Source of the DNA: Tranquillimonas alkanivorans
GTDB taxonomy: Bacteria > Pseudomonadota > Alphaproteobacteria > Rhodobacterales > Rhodobacteraceae
Direction: 5' to 3'
Assembly: GCF_900115595.1 (NCBI RefSeq)
Contig: NZ_FOXA01000001.1
Span: 496,001 to 560,000 of the forward strand
DNA: 64,000 nucleotides
Shown: positions 1 to 8,266 of the stretch, piece by piece
Numbering within the stretch: position 1 is the first letter of the stretch
Layout of the letters: each line of letters starts with the position of its first letter
Made by a program: the position numbers and the translations under genes
Notes under the pieces: generated by a model
The model's input: only the letters and a program-made list of their open reading frames with translations
Databases searched by the model: none
What the model was told of the DNA's origin: nothing

Positions 1-911
1 CCCAGCTTCCCGTCGTGCTGCGCCAGCGCATCCGCGCGCTCGACCGGCAGCTTGCCGGCACGCGGGAGGCCGCCCGCCGCGAGGCCATCGCCCGCCGCCG
101 GGCGCGGCTCGAGGCACAGGCCGATCGGCTTCTGGCGGACCACCTGGCCCACCGCGCCCTCGCGGCGGAGGTCGAGACCCTGCGCACGGCCCATGCCCGT
201 GCCGCGACCGCTCTGCGCGACCTGCCCTCGCCCTCGGTCCCGCTGCGCACCGACGCCCGCGTCCTGTCGCCCGCCACGCCCCCCGCCGCGCCGATCTGGC
301 CGCGCCCGGGCTTCGTCTTTGCCTTGTCGGCGCTGCTGTCGGCCTCTCTCGGCGTTCTGCTGGCCCTCCTGCGCGACCGCTGCGCGCCGCCCGAAGCCGC
401 GGCGCGGACGCTGGAGCGTGCGACGGGCCTGCCGGTACTGGCCGAACTGCCCCGCGCCCGGCGCTTCGGCCCTGGCGTCCCGCCCGATCTGACCGCACTG
501 GTGACGCACGTGCTTACGGCGGGCCCGTCGCCGGTGTTGGCGGTCGCCGCCTGCACCCGCCCCGAGGACGCGGCACGGGCGGCCGGCGCGGTTGCGCGGG
601 CGCTCTCCGACAGCGGGCGCGACGTGCTGGTCTCGGGCGACGCGGCCGGAACAAACGCCGGCGACGATCTCGTCACCCTCAGCCCGCGTCGTCCCAGGAC
701 GCCCGAAGAAGAGGCCGCCTGGCGCGCCGATGCGCGCGGACGGCACGACGTTGTGCTGGTGGTCGAGCCCTCGCCCCTGGCCGCCGGCCGTGAGAGCGAC
801 CGCACACTCCTCGCCGTGCGCCGCGCGACGCCGGTGCAGGAGATCGTCGCCACCGTCGCCGCCGCCCGCGCCGCGCCCTCCGGGCTGATCGTGATCGACG
901 GCCGCGATTGA
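1..911 (+). CDS. Polysaccharide chain-length determinant (Wzz/GumC-type), C-terminal part; 5' end outside the window
   Basis: The frame is already open at base 3, so the true start lies off the left edge. An Arg/Ala-rich, probably coiled-coil stretch is followed by a single hydrophobic segment (roughly codons 100-120 of the visible part) flanked by Pro and Arg. That is the second membrane helix expected of Wzz/GumC-type proteins, which sit in the inner membrane and set exopolysaccharide chain length. The remaining ~170 residues resemble the cytoplasmic kinase region of BY-kinases ('TGLPVLAELP' is typical), but no Walker A P-loop is visible where one is expected, and there is no Tyr-rich tail. 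It is probably a kinase-dead or co-polymerase form. A priming sugar transferase follows 83 bases downstream on the same strand, which supports an EPS role. Confidence 0.75.
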   Translation, partial: QLPVVLRQRIRALDRQLAGTREAARREAIARRRARLEAQADRLLADHLAHRALAAEVETLRTAHARAATALRDLPSPSVPLRTDARVLSPATPPAAPIWPRPGFVFALSALLSASLGVLLALLRDRCAPPEAAARTLERATGLPVLAELPRARRFGPGVPPDLTALVTHVLTAGPSPVLAVAACTRPEDAARAAGAVARALSDSGRDVLVSGDAAGTNAGDDLVTLSPRRPRTPEEEAAWRADARGRHDVVLVVEPSPLAAGRESDRTLLAVRRATPVQEIVATVAAARAAPSGLIVIDGRD

Positions 912-994
912 TCCGCCGGATTCACCGCAAATTAAAGGCAATCCCGTAGGAACTCTGACGGGGACCGGGTGGGGCACGTTGAACGGAGCCCGAG

Positions 995-1660
995 ATGACA
1001 CATCCCGCCGTCGCATCGCACCCCGGCCTTCCGCGCCCGGCGCCGCGCCTGAGCTACGCGCGCCACGGCAAGCGCCTCTTCGACCTCGTCCTCTTGCTGC
1101 TGGGCGCGCCGCTTGCGGTGCCGCTGATCTGCCTGCTCTGCGCCCTCGCGCGGCTGGACGGCGGCCCGGCGCTGTTCGCACACAGGCGCGTGGGCCGCGA
1201 CGGCCGTCCGTTCCTCTGCCTGAAGATCCGCACCATGGTCCCCGATGCCCAGGCCCGGCTGGCCGAGCGGCTCCGCACCGATCCTGCCGCCGCCGCCGAG
1301 TGGGCCGCGCGGCGGAAGCTCGCCCACGACCCGCGCATCACCCGGCTGGGCCACCTCCTGCGCCGCAGCGGGCTCGACGAACTGCCGCAGCTTTGGAACG
1401 TGGCGCGGGGCGAGATGTCGCTGGTCGGCCCGCGCCCGGTCACGGCCGAAGAGCTGTCGCGCTATGGCCGGCATCGCGACGCCTACCTGTCGCTGCAGCC
1501 GGGCCTGACCGGGCCGTGGCAGGTCACCGGGCGGCGCGACGGGTGCTATACCCGCCGCGTCCTGCTCGACCGCCGGTACGCCGCGACGCTGGGTCCGCTG
1601 ACCGACCTGCGGCTGGTGCTGCGCACCGTGGCCGAACTGCCCCGCCTTACCGGCTGCTGA
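995..1660 (+). CDS. Undecaprenyl-phosphate sugar phosphotransferase (ExoY/WbaP-type priming glycosyltransferase)
   Basis: This 221-residue protein should transfer a sugar-1-phosphate from a nucleotide sugar to undecaprenyl phosphate, the first membrane step of EPS assembly. It has the short single-helix layout of ExoY: a helix at about residues 27-50, then the conserved 'KIRTMV' segment near 75-80, 'DPRITRLGHLLRRSGLDELP' near 110-130, and 'SLVGPRP' near 145-151, all family hallmarks. A CGGAG-like ribosome site precedes the ATG. The sugar (galactose or glucose) cannot be read from sequence. The 3' end overlaps by 14 bases the convergent glycosyltransferase at 1647-2777. Confidence 0.9.
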   Translation: MTHPAVASHPGLPRPAPRLSYARHGKRLFDLVLLLLGAPLAVPLICLLCALARLDGGPALFAHRRVGRDGRPFLCLKIRTMVPDAQARLAERLRTDPAAAAEWAARRKLAHDPRITRLGHLLRRSGLDELPQLWNVARGEMSLVGPRPVTAEELSRYGRHRDAYLSLQPGLTGPWQVTGRRDGCYTRRVLLDRRYAATLGPLTDLRLVLRTVAELPRLTGC

Positions 1661-2777
1661 GAAGCGGGGCGGGCAGAATGTCGGCGGCCGGAGCGCGAAC
1701 GGCCGCCTCCAGCACTTCCGCCAGCCGCCCCGCGCTTTCGTCCCAGGTAAATCCGGCGGCGCGGCGGCGGCCCGCGCGGGACAACGCCGCCCGTACCTCC
1801 GGCTCCAGCCCCACGAAGGACCTCAGCGCGCGCGCGATGTCGGAGATGTCGCAGGGATCGAACCACAGCGCCGCGTCACCCAGCACCTCTGGCATCGCGG
1901 TGCTGCGGGCGGCCAGCACCGGCACGCCCAGCGCCATTGCTTCAAGCGGCGGCAAGCCGAACCCCTCGCGCAGGGACGGCCAGACGAACGCCGCCGCCCC
2001 GGCCAGGAGCGCCCGAAGCTCGCCGTCGCTCACCCGGCCCAGCAGCCGGACACCGCCGGCGCCGCACGCGTCCCGCGCCACGCCGGGCACCGTGCCGCCG
2101 GCCACGACAAGCGGCGGCAGGTCCGGCCCGGCGCGGCGATACGCCTCGGCCAGCCGGGACAGGTTCTTGTTCGGGCTGCGGTTGCCGACGGTCAGCAGGT
2201 AGCCCTGCGGCCTGAGGCCGAGGCGCCTCAGCGCCCCCGGGTCGTGCCGCAGCCGCAGCACGTGATCGGCTCCGTTCGGAATCACCGTGAACGCCATCTC
2301 CGACACCCTCAGGTGCCGCGCCAGTTCACCGGCCGAAAATTGCGACACCGTCAGCATCGCCGCCGCCCGCGCCGCCAGCCGCGGCCGCATCGCCCGGTGC
2401 CAGAGGCGGTAGGTCGGCGGGAAGCTCTCGGGGGCCTCGAACACGTTGGCGTCGTGCACCGCCAGCACCTGCCGGCGATGCAGGAGCGGACCGCTGCCGC
2501 ACAGGCTCAGCAGCACGCCCCGGCGGCTCGCCCGCCAGAGCGTCGTCTGCTCCCACAGGTGTCCCGCCCCGCCGGAAACGACGCGCAGAGGAATCGCGCC
2601 CCAGTCCGGCGGCTTGTGTGGAGGGGCCGGCGCCAGCGCCTCGACCGGGCCCAGCGCGGCGGCCAGCGCCGGGTCGCGCGTGAGCCGCCGGTCAAGGGCC
2701 GAGACCACTTCGACCGCGTGGCGCTGGACGCCCGACATCGGCTGGCACAGGAACCGGGCGTTGACGAAGACGCTCAC
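1647..2777 (-). CDS. GT4-family glycosyltransferase
   Basis: This is a 376-residue GT-B protein that probably adds one sugar to the lipid-linked EPS repeat on the cytoplasmic side of the membrane. Visible landmarks are the N-terminal 'MSGVQRHAVEVV' segment, the interdomain 'GNRSPNKN' nucleotide-sugar loop around residues 200-207, and the C-terminal E-x7-E signature in 'REGFGLPPLEAMALGVPV' (about 270-287). The start is GTG at 2777, which overlaps the stop of the upstream glycosyltransferase as GTGA, so the two are translationally coupled. The donor and acceptor sugars cannot be assigned. Confidence 0.88.
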   Translation of the reverse strand: MSVFVNARFLCQPMSGVQRHAVEVVSALDRRLTRDPALAAALGPVEALAPAPPHKPPDWGAIPLRVVSGGAGHLWEQTTLWRASRRGVLLSLCGSGPLLHRRQVLAVHDANVFEAPESFPPTYRLWHRAMRPRLAARAAAMLTVSQFSAGELARHLRVSEMAFTVIPNGADHVLRLRHDPGALRRLGLRPQGYLLTVGNRSPNKNLSRLAEAYRRAGPDLPPLVVAGGTVPGVARDACGAGGVRLLGRVSDGELRALLAGAAAFVWPSLREGFGLPPLEAMALGVPVLAARSTAMPEVLGDAALWFDPCDISDIARALRSFVGLEPEVRAALSRAGRRRAAGFTWDESAGRLAEVLEAAVRAPAADILPAPLLSSR

Positions 2778-3904
2778 GCCGCCGCCTCGTAGAGCGCCGT
2801 GGTCCGCGCTCCCAGCGTCTCGATGGTCCAGGCGCTCACGTCCGTGGCCGCCGCCCCCCGGCGCAGCACCGCGCGGCGGGCGTCGGCGTCAAGCAGCGCA
2901 AGCGTTTCGCGCGCAGCGGCGTTCAGGTCGTCCGGCGGCACCAGACGCCCGCTCGTCCCGTCGTGCACGATCTCGTCCAGACCGGGCAGCGCGCAGGCGA
3001 CCATCGGGCACCCGGCGGCCATCGACTGCACCGCGACCCGCGGCAGCCCCTCGCGCGCCGAGGCCAGCACCGACACGTCCGCCGCCGCCAGCAGCGCCTC
3101 GGGGTCAGTGCGGTGCTCGCAGAAGACGACCCGCCCCTCCAGCCCCAGATCGCGCACCGCCGCGCGCGCCCGCGCCTCCTCGGGCCCCCGCCCCGCGAGC
3201 AGCAGCCGAACATCGCGCCGAGGCCCCAGCGCCCGGGCGAAGGCGTGTAGGAAGGCGACGTGGCGCTTGCGCGGCTCGAACGAGGCGAGCATCAACGCCA
3301 CCTTCGGCACAGGCCTGCCGGGCCGCACGCCCAGAAGCCGCGCCAGATCGGCGGGCGGGCGGCCGTGGCGGAAGCGGTCGAGGTCCATGCCAGAAGGGAC
3401 GCAGCGCACCCGGTCGCGCGGGCAGATCCCCGCATCCACGTAGGCCGCGCCCACGGCATCGGAGACGGCGATGAACAGGTCGGTGCGCCGCGCCGCCGCG
3501 CGCTCGGCCGCGCCCAGCACCAGGCTCGGGACCCGACCGCCGCCCGCCGGCGCGATGTGCAGCCCGTGCACCACCCGCGCGCCCGGCGCTGCGCTGGCCG
3601 CCATGCGGCCCAGCAGCCCGGCCTTGCTCTGGTGGGTGTGCACCACGTCCGGGGCCAGCGCCTTGAGCGTCCGGCGCAGGGCGGCAAGCGCGCGCAGGTC
3701 GTCGGCGGGGCGGATCGCGTGCACCATCTCGGGTCGCGCGACGATCTCGACGCCGGGAAGCTCGGCGCGCCAGCCGGAATGGGCATCGCACCCGTGGATC
3801 AGGGTGACCCTGTGGCCGGCCGCCACCTGCCACAGGCAGGTGGCGGCGGTGTTCTCTTCCGACCCGCCGCGCAGCAGGCGGGTGAGGATGTGTACGATGT
3901 GCAT
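2774..3904 (-). CDS. GT4-family glycosyltransferase
   Basis: This 376-residue protein is a second GT-B glycosyltransferase. It opens with 'MHIVHILTRLLRGGSEEN', the Gly-rich N-terminal loop typical of GT4 enzymes, and has 'SAREGLPRVAVQSMAAGCP' in the C-terminal nucleotide-sugar domain (E-x7-Q, a slightly changed E-x7-E). I chose ATG 3904 because the conserved first strand begins there; an in-frame start 21 bases upstream would add only a basic peptide. It is the first gene of a two-gene minus-strand operon. Its upstream region is shared with the divergent sulfotransferase operon and carries a perfect CtrA-type site. Confidence 0.88.
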   Translation of the reverse strand: MHIVHILTRLLRGGSEENTAATCLWQVAAGHRVTLIHGCDAHSGWRAELPGVEIVARPEMVHAIRPADDLRALAALRRTLKALAPDVVHTHQSKAGLLGRMAASAAPGARVVHGLHIAPAGGGRVPSLVLGAAERAAARRTDLFIAVSDAVGAAYVDAGICPRDRVRCVPSGMDLDRFRHGRPPADLARLLGVRPGRPVPKVALMLASFEPRKRHVAFLHAFARALGPRRDVRLLLAGRGPEEARARAAVRDLGLEGRVVFCEHRTDPEALLAAADVSVLASAREGLPRVAVQSMAAGCPMVACALPGLDEIVHDGTSGRLVPPDDLNAAARETLALLDADARRAVLRRGAAATDVSAWTIETLGARTTALYEAAA

Positions 3905-3937
3905 GACCGGTCTCCGGACCCGCACCCCGCCCCCCCC

Positions 3938-3952
3938 TTAAGGGCGGCTTAA
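3938..3952. promoter_or_regulatory. Perfect TTAA-N7-TTAA motif (CtrA-type binding site)
   Basis: TTAA at 3938-3941 and TTAA at 3949-3952 are separated by exactly seven bases, the full alphaproteobacterial CtrA consensus. The site sits in the 97-base gap between two divergent polysaccharide operons, 34 bases upstream of one start (3904) and 50 bases upstream of the other (4002), so one site could control both. TTAA is rare in this GC-rich window. That CtrA binds it is inference. Confidence 0.6.
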
Positions 3953-4001
3953 CCCTCACATGCAAAGTCTAAGAAAAAGCAAATGAACCTGCGGGAGCGT
4001 C

Positions 4002-4703
4002 ATGCGCGGGATCGTCTACATCCATGTCCCGAAGTGCGGCGGCACCAGCTTCGGCACCGCCCTGCGAATGCGATACGCGTGGTCGCAGGCCGTCATCCGG
4101 CCCCGGCCCGGCCCGCCGTGCGAAGACGCGCAGGCGCGGGCCGCGCGCATCGTGCGTGAATACGACCGACGCGACGCGGTGCTCGCCCGGCACCTTGCCG
4201 CCGGGACGCGCTGCATCTCCGGGCACGTCCGCTACGACCCGCGCTTGCAAGACCGTCACCCGGACCACGCCTTCGTCACGCTGTTGCGCGACCCGGTGGA
4301 GCGCTTCGTGTCGCACTACCACCACCTTCAGCGCCGTCACCCCGACGCCGGGCGGCCGGACACGCTCGAGGCGTTCCTCGATACACCCGATGCCGCGCGG
4401 CTGGGGGCACAGTACCTGTTCTACTTCGCCCGAACCTGGCCCGGGGACGATGCGGAGGCCGGCGTCCCCCGCGCCGTCGCCGCGCTCGCCAGGTTCGCGC
4501 TGGTCGGCTCCCTCGACCGCCCGAAGACATTCCGGCAAGCGCTTGCGCGGCTGGCCGGCGGGCCGATCCCGCCGCTCGCCCGCAACCGCGCGCCACAAGG
4601 GTCCTTCGCCCCCGACGGGGACCTGAGACGGCGGATCGAGACGCTCTGCGCCGCCGACATCGCCATCTACGACGCCGCGCGCAACCTCGCGGCGGCTGCC
4701 TGA
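4002..4703 (+). CDS. Sulfotransferase family protein (polysaccharide sulfation)
   Basis: This 233-residue protein begins with 'IVYIHVPKCGGTSFG', which matches the 5'-phosphosulfate-binding P-loop of the Sulfotransfer_2 (heparan-sulfate 2-O-like) group. Its second landmark, 'VTLLRDPVERFVSHY' near residues 88-102, is the 3'-phosphate-binding helix region. It would move a sulfo group from PAPS to a sugar of the EPS repeat. It is the first gene of a plus-strand operon; its stop overlaps the next start as TGATG. The acceptor is unknown, and families of this type can also include kinase-like or cryptic members. Confidence 0.8.
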   Translation: MRGIVYIHVPKCGGTSFGTALRMRYAWSQAVIRPRPGPPCEDAQARAARIVREYDRRDAVLARHLAAGTRCISGHVRYDPRLQDRHPDHAFVTLLRDPVERFVSHYHHLQRRHPDAGRPDTLEAFLDTPDAARLGAQYLFYFARTWPGDDAEAGVPRAVAALARFALVGSLDRPKTFRQALARLAGGPIPPLARNRAPQGSFAPDGDLRRRIETLCAADIAIYDAARNLAAAA

Positions 4704-5914
4704 TGGCGGCCCTGTCCCCCGTGGCGCTGCTGCTCGCCTGCTGGACGGTGACGGTGTGGGGCGCGGCGGTCGCCCTGTCGCTGCCCGGCGCGTTCGACCT
4801 CGTGCCGCTGTTCATGCGGCGCGAGGGGATCGCCACCCCGATCTTCACCTCGGGCGGGGCGCTCTGGCTCGTCACTGCGCTCGCCGTCTATGTGGCGGCG
4901 GATCGCGCGACGCGGGCCGCGCTGCCCCGCTTCCGTCTCCTCGCCTGCGATGTCGAGGCGGCGGCCCGGCGGGTGGCCGTGGCGCACGGAGTCCTCCTGA
5001 CGATCCTCGCGACATGGCTGGCGGTCGCGGCGGCCGGAGCGGGCGGACCGGGGGCGCTTGTTTCACTCGCCCTCTCCGATCCGGGCGCGGCGCGGTCGGC
5101 TCTGCTCGAGGCGAAGCTCTTCCCCGGAATGCGCCTGGCCTATGCGGCGCTGCCGGCCACCGGCGCCTTCGCCGCCGCGCTCTTGCCGCTGAGCCCCGAT
5201 CCGCGCACCCGCCGCCTGTGCCTCTCCCTCACGCTGTCCGCTGTCCTGGCTCTCGCCATCCTGACGGTCGTGCTGTCGCAGAGACTGTTGCTTCTGCAAC
5301 TGCTCTCCTCCGCCTGGATCGGCGCGAGCCTTGCGGCCCACAAGCCGGCCCGCTTGCGGTGGATCGCGATGGCGGCCGCCACCTTCGCCCTCGGGTGGGC
5401 CGCGCGCGAAGCGCTCACGAACCCGACGGTACCCACGGCCGGCCTGCCCGCCGCGGCGCAGAAGCTCGCCTTCTACCTCGTCAACGACCTGTCCAACTCC
5501 CTCGCCCCGCTCGCCCGTGAGATCCGCCACACCTTCGGGGCCGAGACGTTCGGCGGCCTCACGCACCTGACCCTCTCGACCGGCGAGGTGGACGCGCTGC
5601 TGGCCCCGCGGCTCGACGCGCTGGCCCCGGTGCGCGGCGGCGGAGAGTTCTCGCTACTCACTGCGCCATACGTCGATTTCGGCGCGGCGGGCGGCGCGGC
5701 GACGGTGGCGGCCTTCGCGTGTGCTGCGCGGCTGGTCTATCACCGCGCACCGGGGCACCCCGGCTGGGCCGCCGCCTACGGACAGGTGGGCGGCGCGCTG
5801 CTGATCTCGAGCCACAGCGCGTATCTGGCGCATCACAACCTGCTCGTCTCGCTGGCGCTGATCGCCGCCCTCTCGCCGACGACCGTCCCGCCCGGAGGAA
5901 CGGTCGATGCCTAG
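4703..5914 (+). CDS. Polytopic membrane protein, probable Wzy-type EPS repeat-unit polymerase
   Basis: This 403-residue protein has about nine or ten hydrophobic segments spread along its length and a larger periplasmic-type loop around residues 245-310, the arrangement of O-antigen/EPS polymerases. 'VLSQRLLLLQLL' near residues 190-201 resembles the Arg-containing segment often seen in oligosaccharide repeat-unit polymerases. Primary sequence in this family is poorly conserved, so the call rests on topology and position. It lies in one operon with sulfotransferase, acyltransferase, Wzx-like and glycosyltransferase genes. It overlaps the next gene by 8 bases, whose GGAGGA ribosome site lies inside this reading frame. 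Confidence 0.65.
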   Translation: MAALSPVALLLACWTVTVWGAAVALSLPGAFDLVPLFMRREGIATPIFTSGGALWLVTALAVYVAADRATRAALPRFRLLACDVEAAARRVAVAHGVLLTILATWLAVAAAGAGGPGALVSLALSDPGAARSALLEAKLFPGMRLAYAALPATGAFAAALLPLSPDPRTRRLCLSLTLSAVLALAILTVVLSQRLLLLQLLSSAWIGASLAAHKPARLRWIAMAAATFALGWAAREALTNPTVPTAGLPAAAQKLAFYLVNDLSNSLAPLAREIRHTFGAETFGGLTHLTLSTGEVDALLAPRLDALAPVRGGGEFSLLTAPYVDFGAAGGAATVAAFACAARLVYHRAPGHPGWAAAYGQVGGALLISSHSAYLAHHNLLVSLALIAALSPTTVPPGGTVDA

Positions 5915-6920
5915 ATTACCGGGGCTTCAGGCGTTGCGGGCAGCGGCCGCGCTGATGGTGCTGATCGGGCACGCGATGGCCGAGGCTGCGCACTACATCG
6001 GCCCCCTGCCCGGCAGCGGCCTGCCCTGGACGCGGGGCGTCGACCTGTTCTTCGTGATCTCGGGCTTCGTCATCGCGCTGTCGGCGGCGCGCGTGCCGCC
6101 GGATCCGGCCGGGGCAGTGGACTTCCTGCGCCGCCGGGCGCTGCGGGTCGTGCCGCTTTACTACGTCTTCACGACGCTGATGGTCGCCGTGCTGCTGGCG
6201 ATGCCCTCCGGCGTGAAGGACACGCCGCTCGATTCCGCGCAGATCGTCCATTCGTATCTTTTCCTGCCCTACGAGCGTCCGGACGGCCGTATCGCACCCG
6301 TCCTGTCGCTGGGCTGGACACTGAACTACGAGGTCGGCTTCTATGCCGTCGTCGCCGCCGCGCTGCTGCTTCGGCGCGGCCTCGGGCTGGTCCTGGCAGT
6401 GCTGTCGGCGCTGGTCGTGGCCGGGCTGGCGTGGGAGCCGCGCCAGCCCGGGGCGGTGTTCTGGACCAACCCCATCGTGTTCGAGTTCCTGTTCGGCATG
6501 GCGCTCGCCCGGGTTTGGCGCGCGGGCGTCCGCCTGCCGGCACCCGGCCTTGCCGCGGGAGGCCTGGCGGCGGGCGTAGTCCTACTGGTGGCGCTGCACG
6601 AGACGGCGCTGCCGCGCGTGGTCGCGGCCGGAGGGCCCGCGGCCCTGATCGTCGCCGCCGTGACGCTGTGCCGGCCGCCGCCACTACCCGGCCTGGCGCT
6701 GGGTGAGGCGAGCTATGCGCTCTACCTGTCGCATCGGTTCGTGCTGCGGGCGCTGACGCTTTTGCTGCTTCCGGTGCTACCCGCCGGTTCCGGCGCGGCT
6801 GTCGTCTACACCGCGTCGGCGGTCGCCGCGTCGGTGGTCATCGCCCTGCTGGTCCACCGCCACCTCGAGCGTCCGCTGATGCGGGCCCTCGGGCAGCCCT
6901 TGCACGGGAGGCCTGCATGA
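5907..6920 (+). CDS. Acyltransferase-3 family membrane protein (EPS O-acylation, ExoZ/OafA-like)
   Basis: This 337-residue integral membrane protein starts with 'LPGLQALRAAAALMVLIGHA', the N-terminal signature of acyltransferase-3 proteins, in which the His of the 'GH' pair is conserved and catalytic. 'GVDLFFVISGFVI' near residues 47-59 is the second family landmark. About ten hydrophobic segments follow. It would add an acetyl or similar group to a sugar of the lipid-linked or exported repeat. It overlaps the preceding gene by 8 bases and the next by 4 (ATGA), so it is part of the same translationally coupled EPS operon. Confidence 0.88.
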   Translation: MPRLPGLQALRAAAALMVLIGHAMAEAAHYIGPLPGSGLPWTRGVDLFFVISGFVIALSAARVPPDPAGAVDFLRRRALRVVPLYYVFTTLMVAVLLAMPSGVKDTPLDSAQIVHSYLFLPYERPDGRIAPVLSLGWTLNYEVGFYAVVAAALLLRRGLGLVLAVLSALVVAGLAWEPRQPGAVFWTNPIVFEFLFGMALARVWRAGVRLPAPGLAAGGLAAGVVLLVALHETALPRVVAAGGPAALIVAAVTLCRPPPLPGLALGEASYALYLSHRFVLRALTLLLLPVLPAGSGAAVVYTASAVAASVVIALLVHRHLERPLMRALGQPLHGRPA

Positions 6921-8266
6921 CCCCCGGCGCATGGTCCGCCGTGCTGCAATGGTCGCGCGCAGGGGCGGCGGCGGCAGTGTTCCTGGGCCTGTCGCGCGTC
7001 CTGACGCTCGAACAGGTCGGTGCCTTCGCCGCGGCCGCCGCCCCGGTCCGCATGGCGCAGGTCGTGCACAAGGCCGGCGTGGTCGAGGCGGTGGTGCTAT
7101 GTCGCTCCCCGCGCCGGCGGCGGGCGCTTCACGGGCTTTCGCTGTTCGCCGGAGCGGTGCTGAGCGGCGCCTTTGCCTGCGCCGCAATGCTCCTGCCGCC
7201 GCCGGTGGGTCCGGCGCTCATGCTTCTGTCGCCCGTCCCGCTGCTGCACGGGCTGGGCGGAGTGGCCGAGGGGACGCTGCGCCGGGACCTGCGCCTGCGC
7301 GCGCTGGCGCTGCGTGCAATCGCGGTTCAAAGCGTCTCGGCCGCCGTAGCGTTCGGCGCCGCGGCGACCGGTCGGGGCGACGCCGCGCTCCCGCTGTTCC
7401 TGCTGTGCAACGCGGGGTTGGGCTCTGCCGCGGCGCTTGCCCTCGCCGGCCCGCTTCCACGCCTCCGCCCACGCACCGCCACGTTGCGCGCGGCGCTCCC
7501 CCTGCCGTGCCTGATCACGGCACGGGCCCTGGCAGGCGAGGCACTGCTTCCGGCGCTGCAACTGGCGGTGACGCTCGGCTTCGGTCTTCCCGCCGGCGGG
7601 GCGATGCTGATCGCCGCGCGCATCCTCGGCGCACTCGACGCGATCGCGCTCGCGCCGCTGCGATACGTGGGCCTGCCACGGCTGGCGGTTACAGGACCTG
7701 TCCGACCGGCGCTGGCCACCATTCTTCGGAGCACGGCGGCAGTGGCGTGCTGGACCTATCTCGGCGCGTTCTGCACCGCGCCCGATATCGCCGCTCTCGC
7801 GGCCGGGGCGCAGCATGCGCCCGAGGTCGCGCCTCTCCTGCGGCCGCTTCTCCTGTTCGGCCTCGTCTCGGCGCTCGCCGTCCCGCTGACGCAGGCACTG
7901 ACGGCGGCGGGGGCGGCGCGGCTGGTCCTGCTGCGGGCGCTCGCCGTGCTGGGGCTTTCGGTTGCCCTGGCCGCACCGGCGCTTCTGGTCGCACCCGCTT
8001 TGGCCGCAGCGGCCCCGGCGGCGGCGGGCGCGGCGGGACTGGCCTGGCTGGTCGGGACCGGCGGGCCGCGGCTGGGGCTGACGCGGGTTGAGCTGCTGGA
8101 GCCGGCGCGCCTCCCGCTCGCCGCCGGGCTGGCGATGGCGATCGCCGTCCCGCTCCTGCCGGTGCAGGCCCTGCCGCCGGCGCAGGCGCTCGCCGCCAAA
8201 GCGGCTCTCGGCACCGTCGTCTTCGCCGGGGTGCTTTCGCTGCGCCGCCGTCCCCGTCCGGCATGA
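6917..8266 (+). CDS. Wzx-like polysaccharide flippase (MOP superfamily)
   Basis: This 449-residue, very hydrophobic protein has about twelve predicted membrane segments and almost no soluble part, as expected for MOP-superfamily translocases that flip lipid-linked repeats across the inner membrane. The N-terminus 'LGLSRVLTLEQVGAFAAAAA' resembles the opening helices of polysaccharide flippases. The sequence is extremely Ala/Leu-rich, so the family call leans on topology and on its neighbours (polymerase, acyltransferase, glycosyltransferases). It overlaps both adjacent genes by ATGA. Confidence 0.65.
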   Translation: MTPGAWSAVLQWSRAGAAAAVFLGLSRVLTLEQVGAFAAAAAPVRMAQVVHKAGVVEAVVLCRSPRRRRALHGLSLFAGAVLSGAFACAAMLLPPPVGPALMLLSPVPLLHGLGGVAEGTLRRDLRLRALALRAIAVQSVSAAVAFGAAATGRGDAALPLFLLCNAGLGSAAALALAGPLPRLRPRTATLRAALPLPCLITARALAGEALLPALQLAVTLGFGLPAGGAMLIAARILGALDAIALAPLRYVGLPRLAVTGPVRPALATILRSTAAVACWTYLGAFCTAPDIAALAAGAQHAPEVAPLLRPLLLFGLVSALAVPLTQALTAAGAARLVLLRALAVLGLSVALAAPALLVAPALAAAAPAAAGAAGLAWLVGTGGPRLGLTRVELLEPARLPLAAGLAMAIAVPLLPVQALPPAQALAAKAALGTVVFAGVLSLRRRPRPA

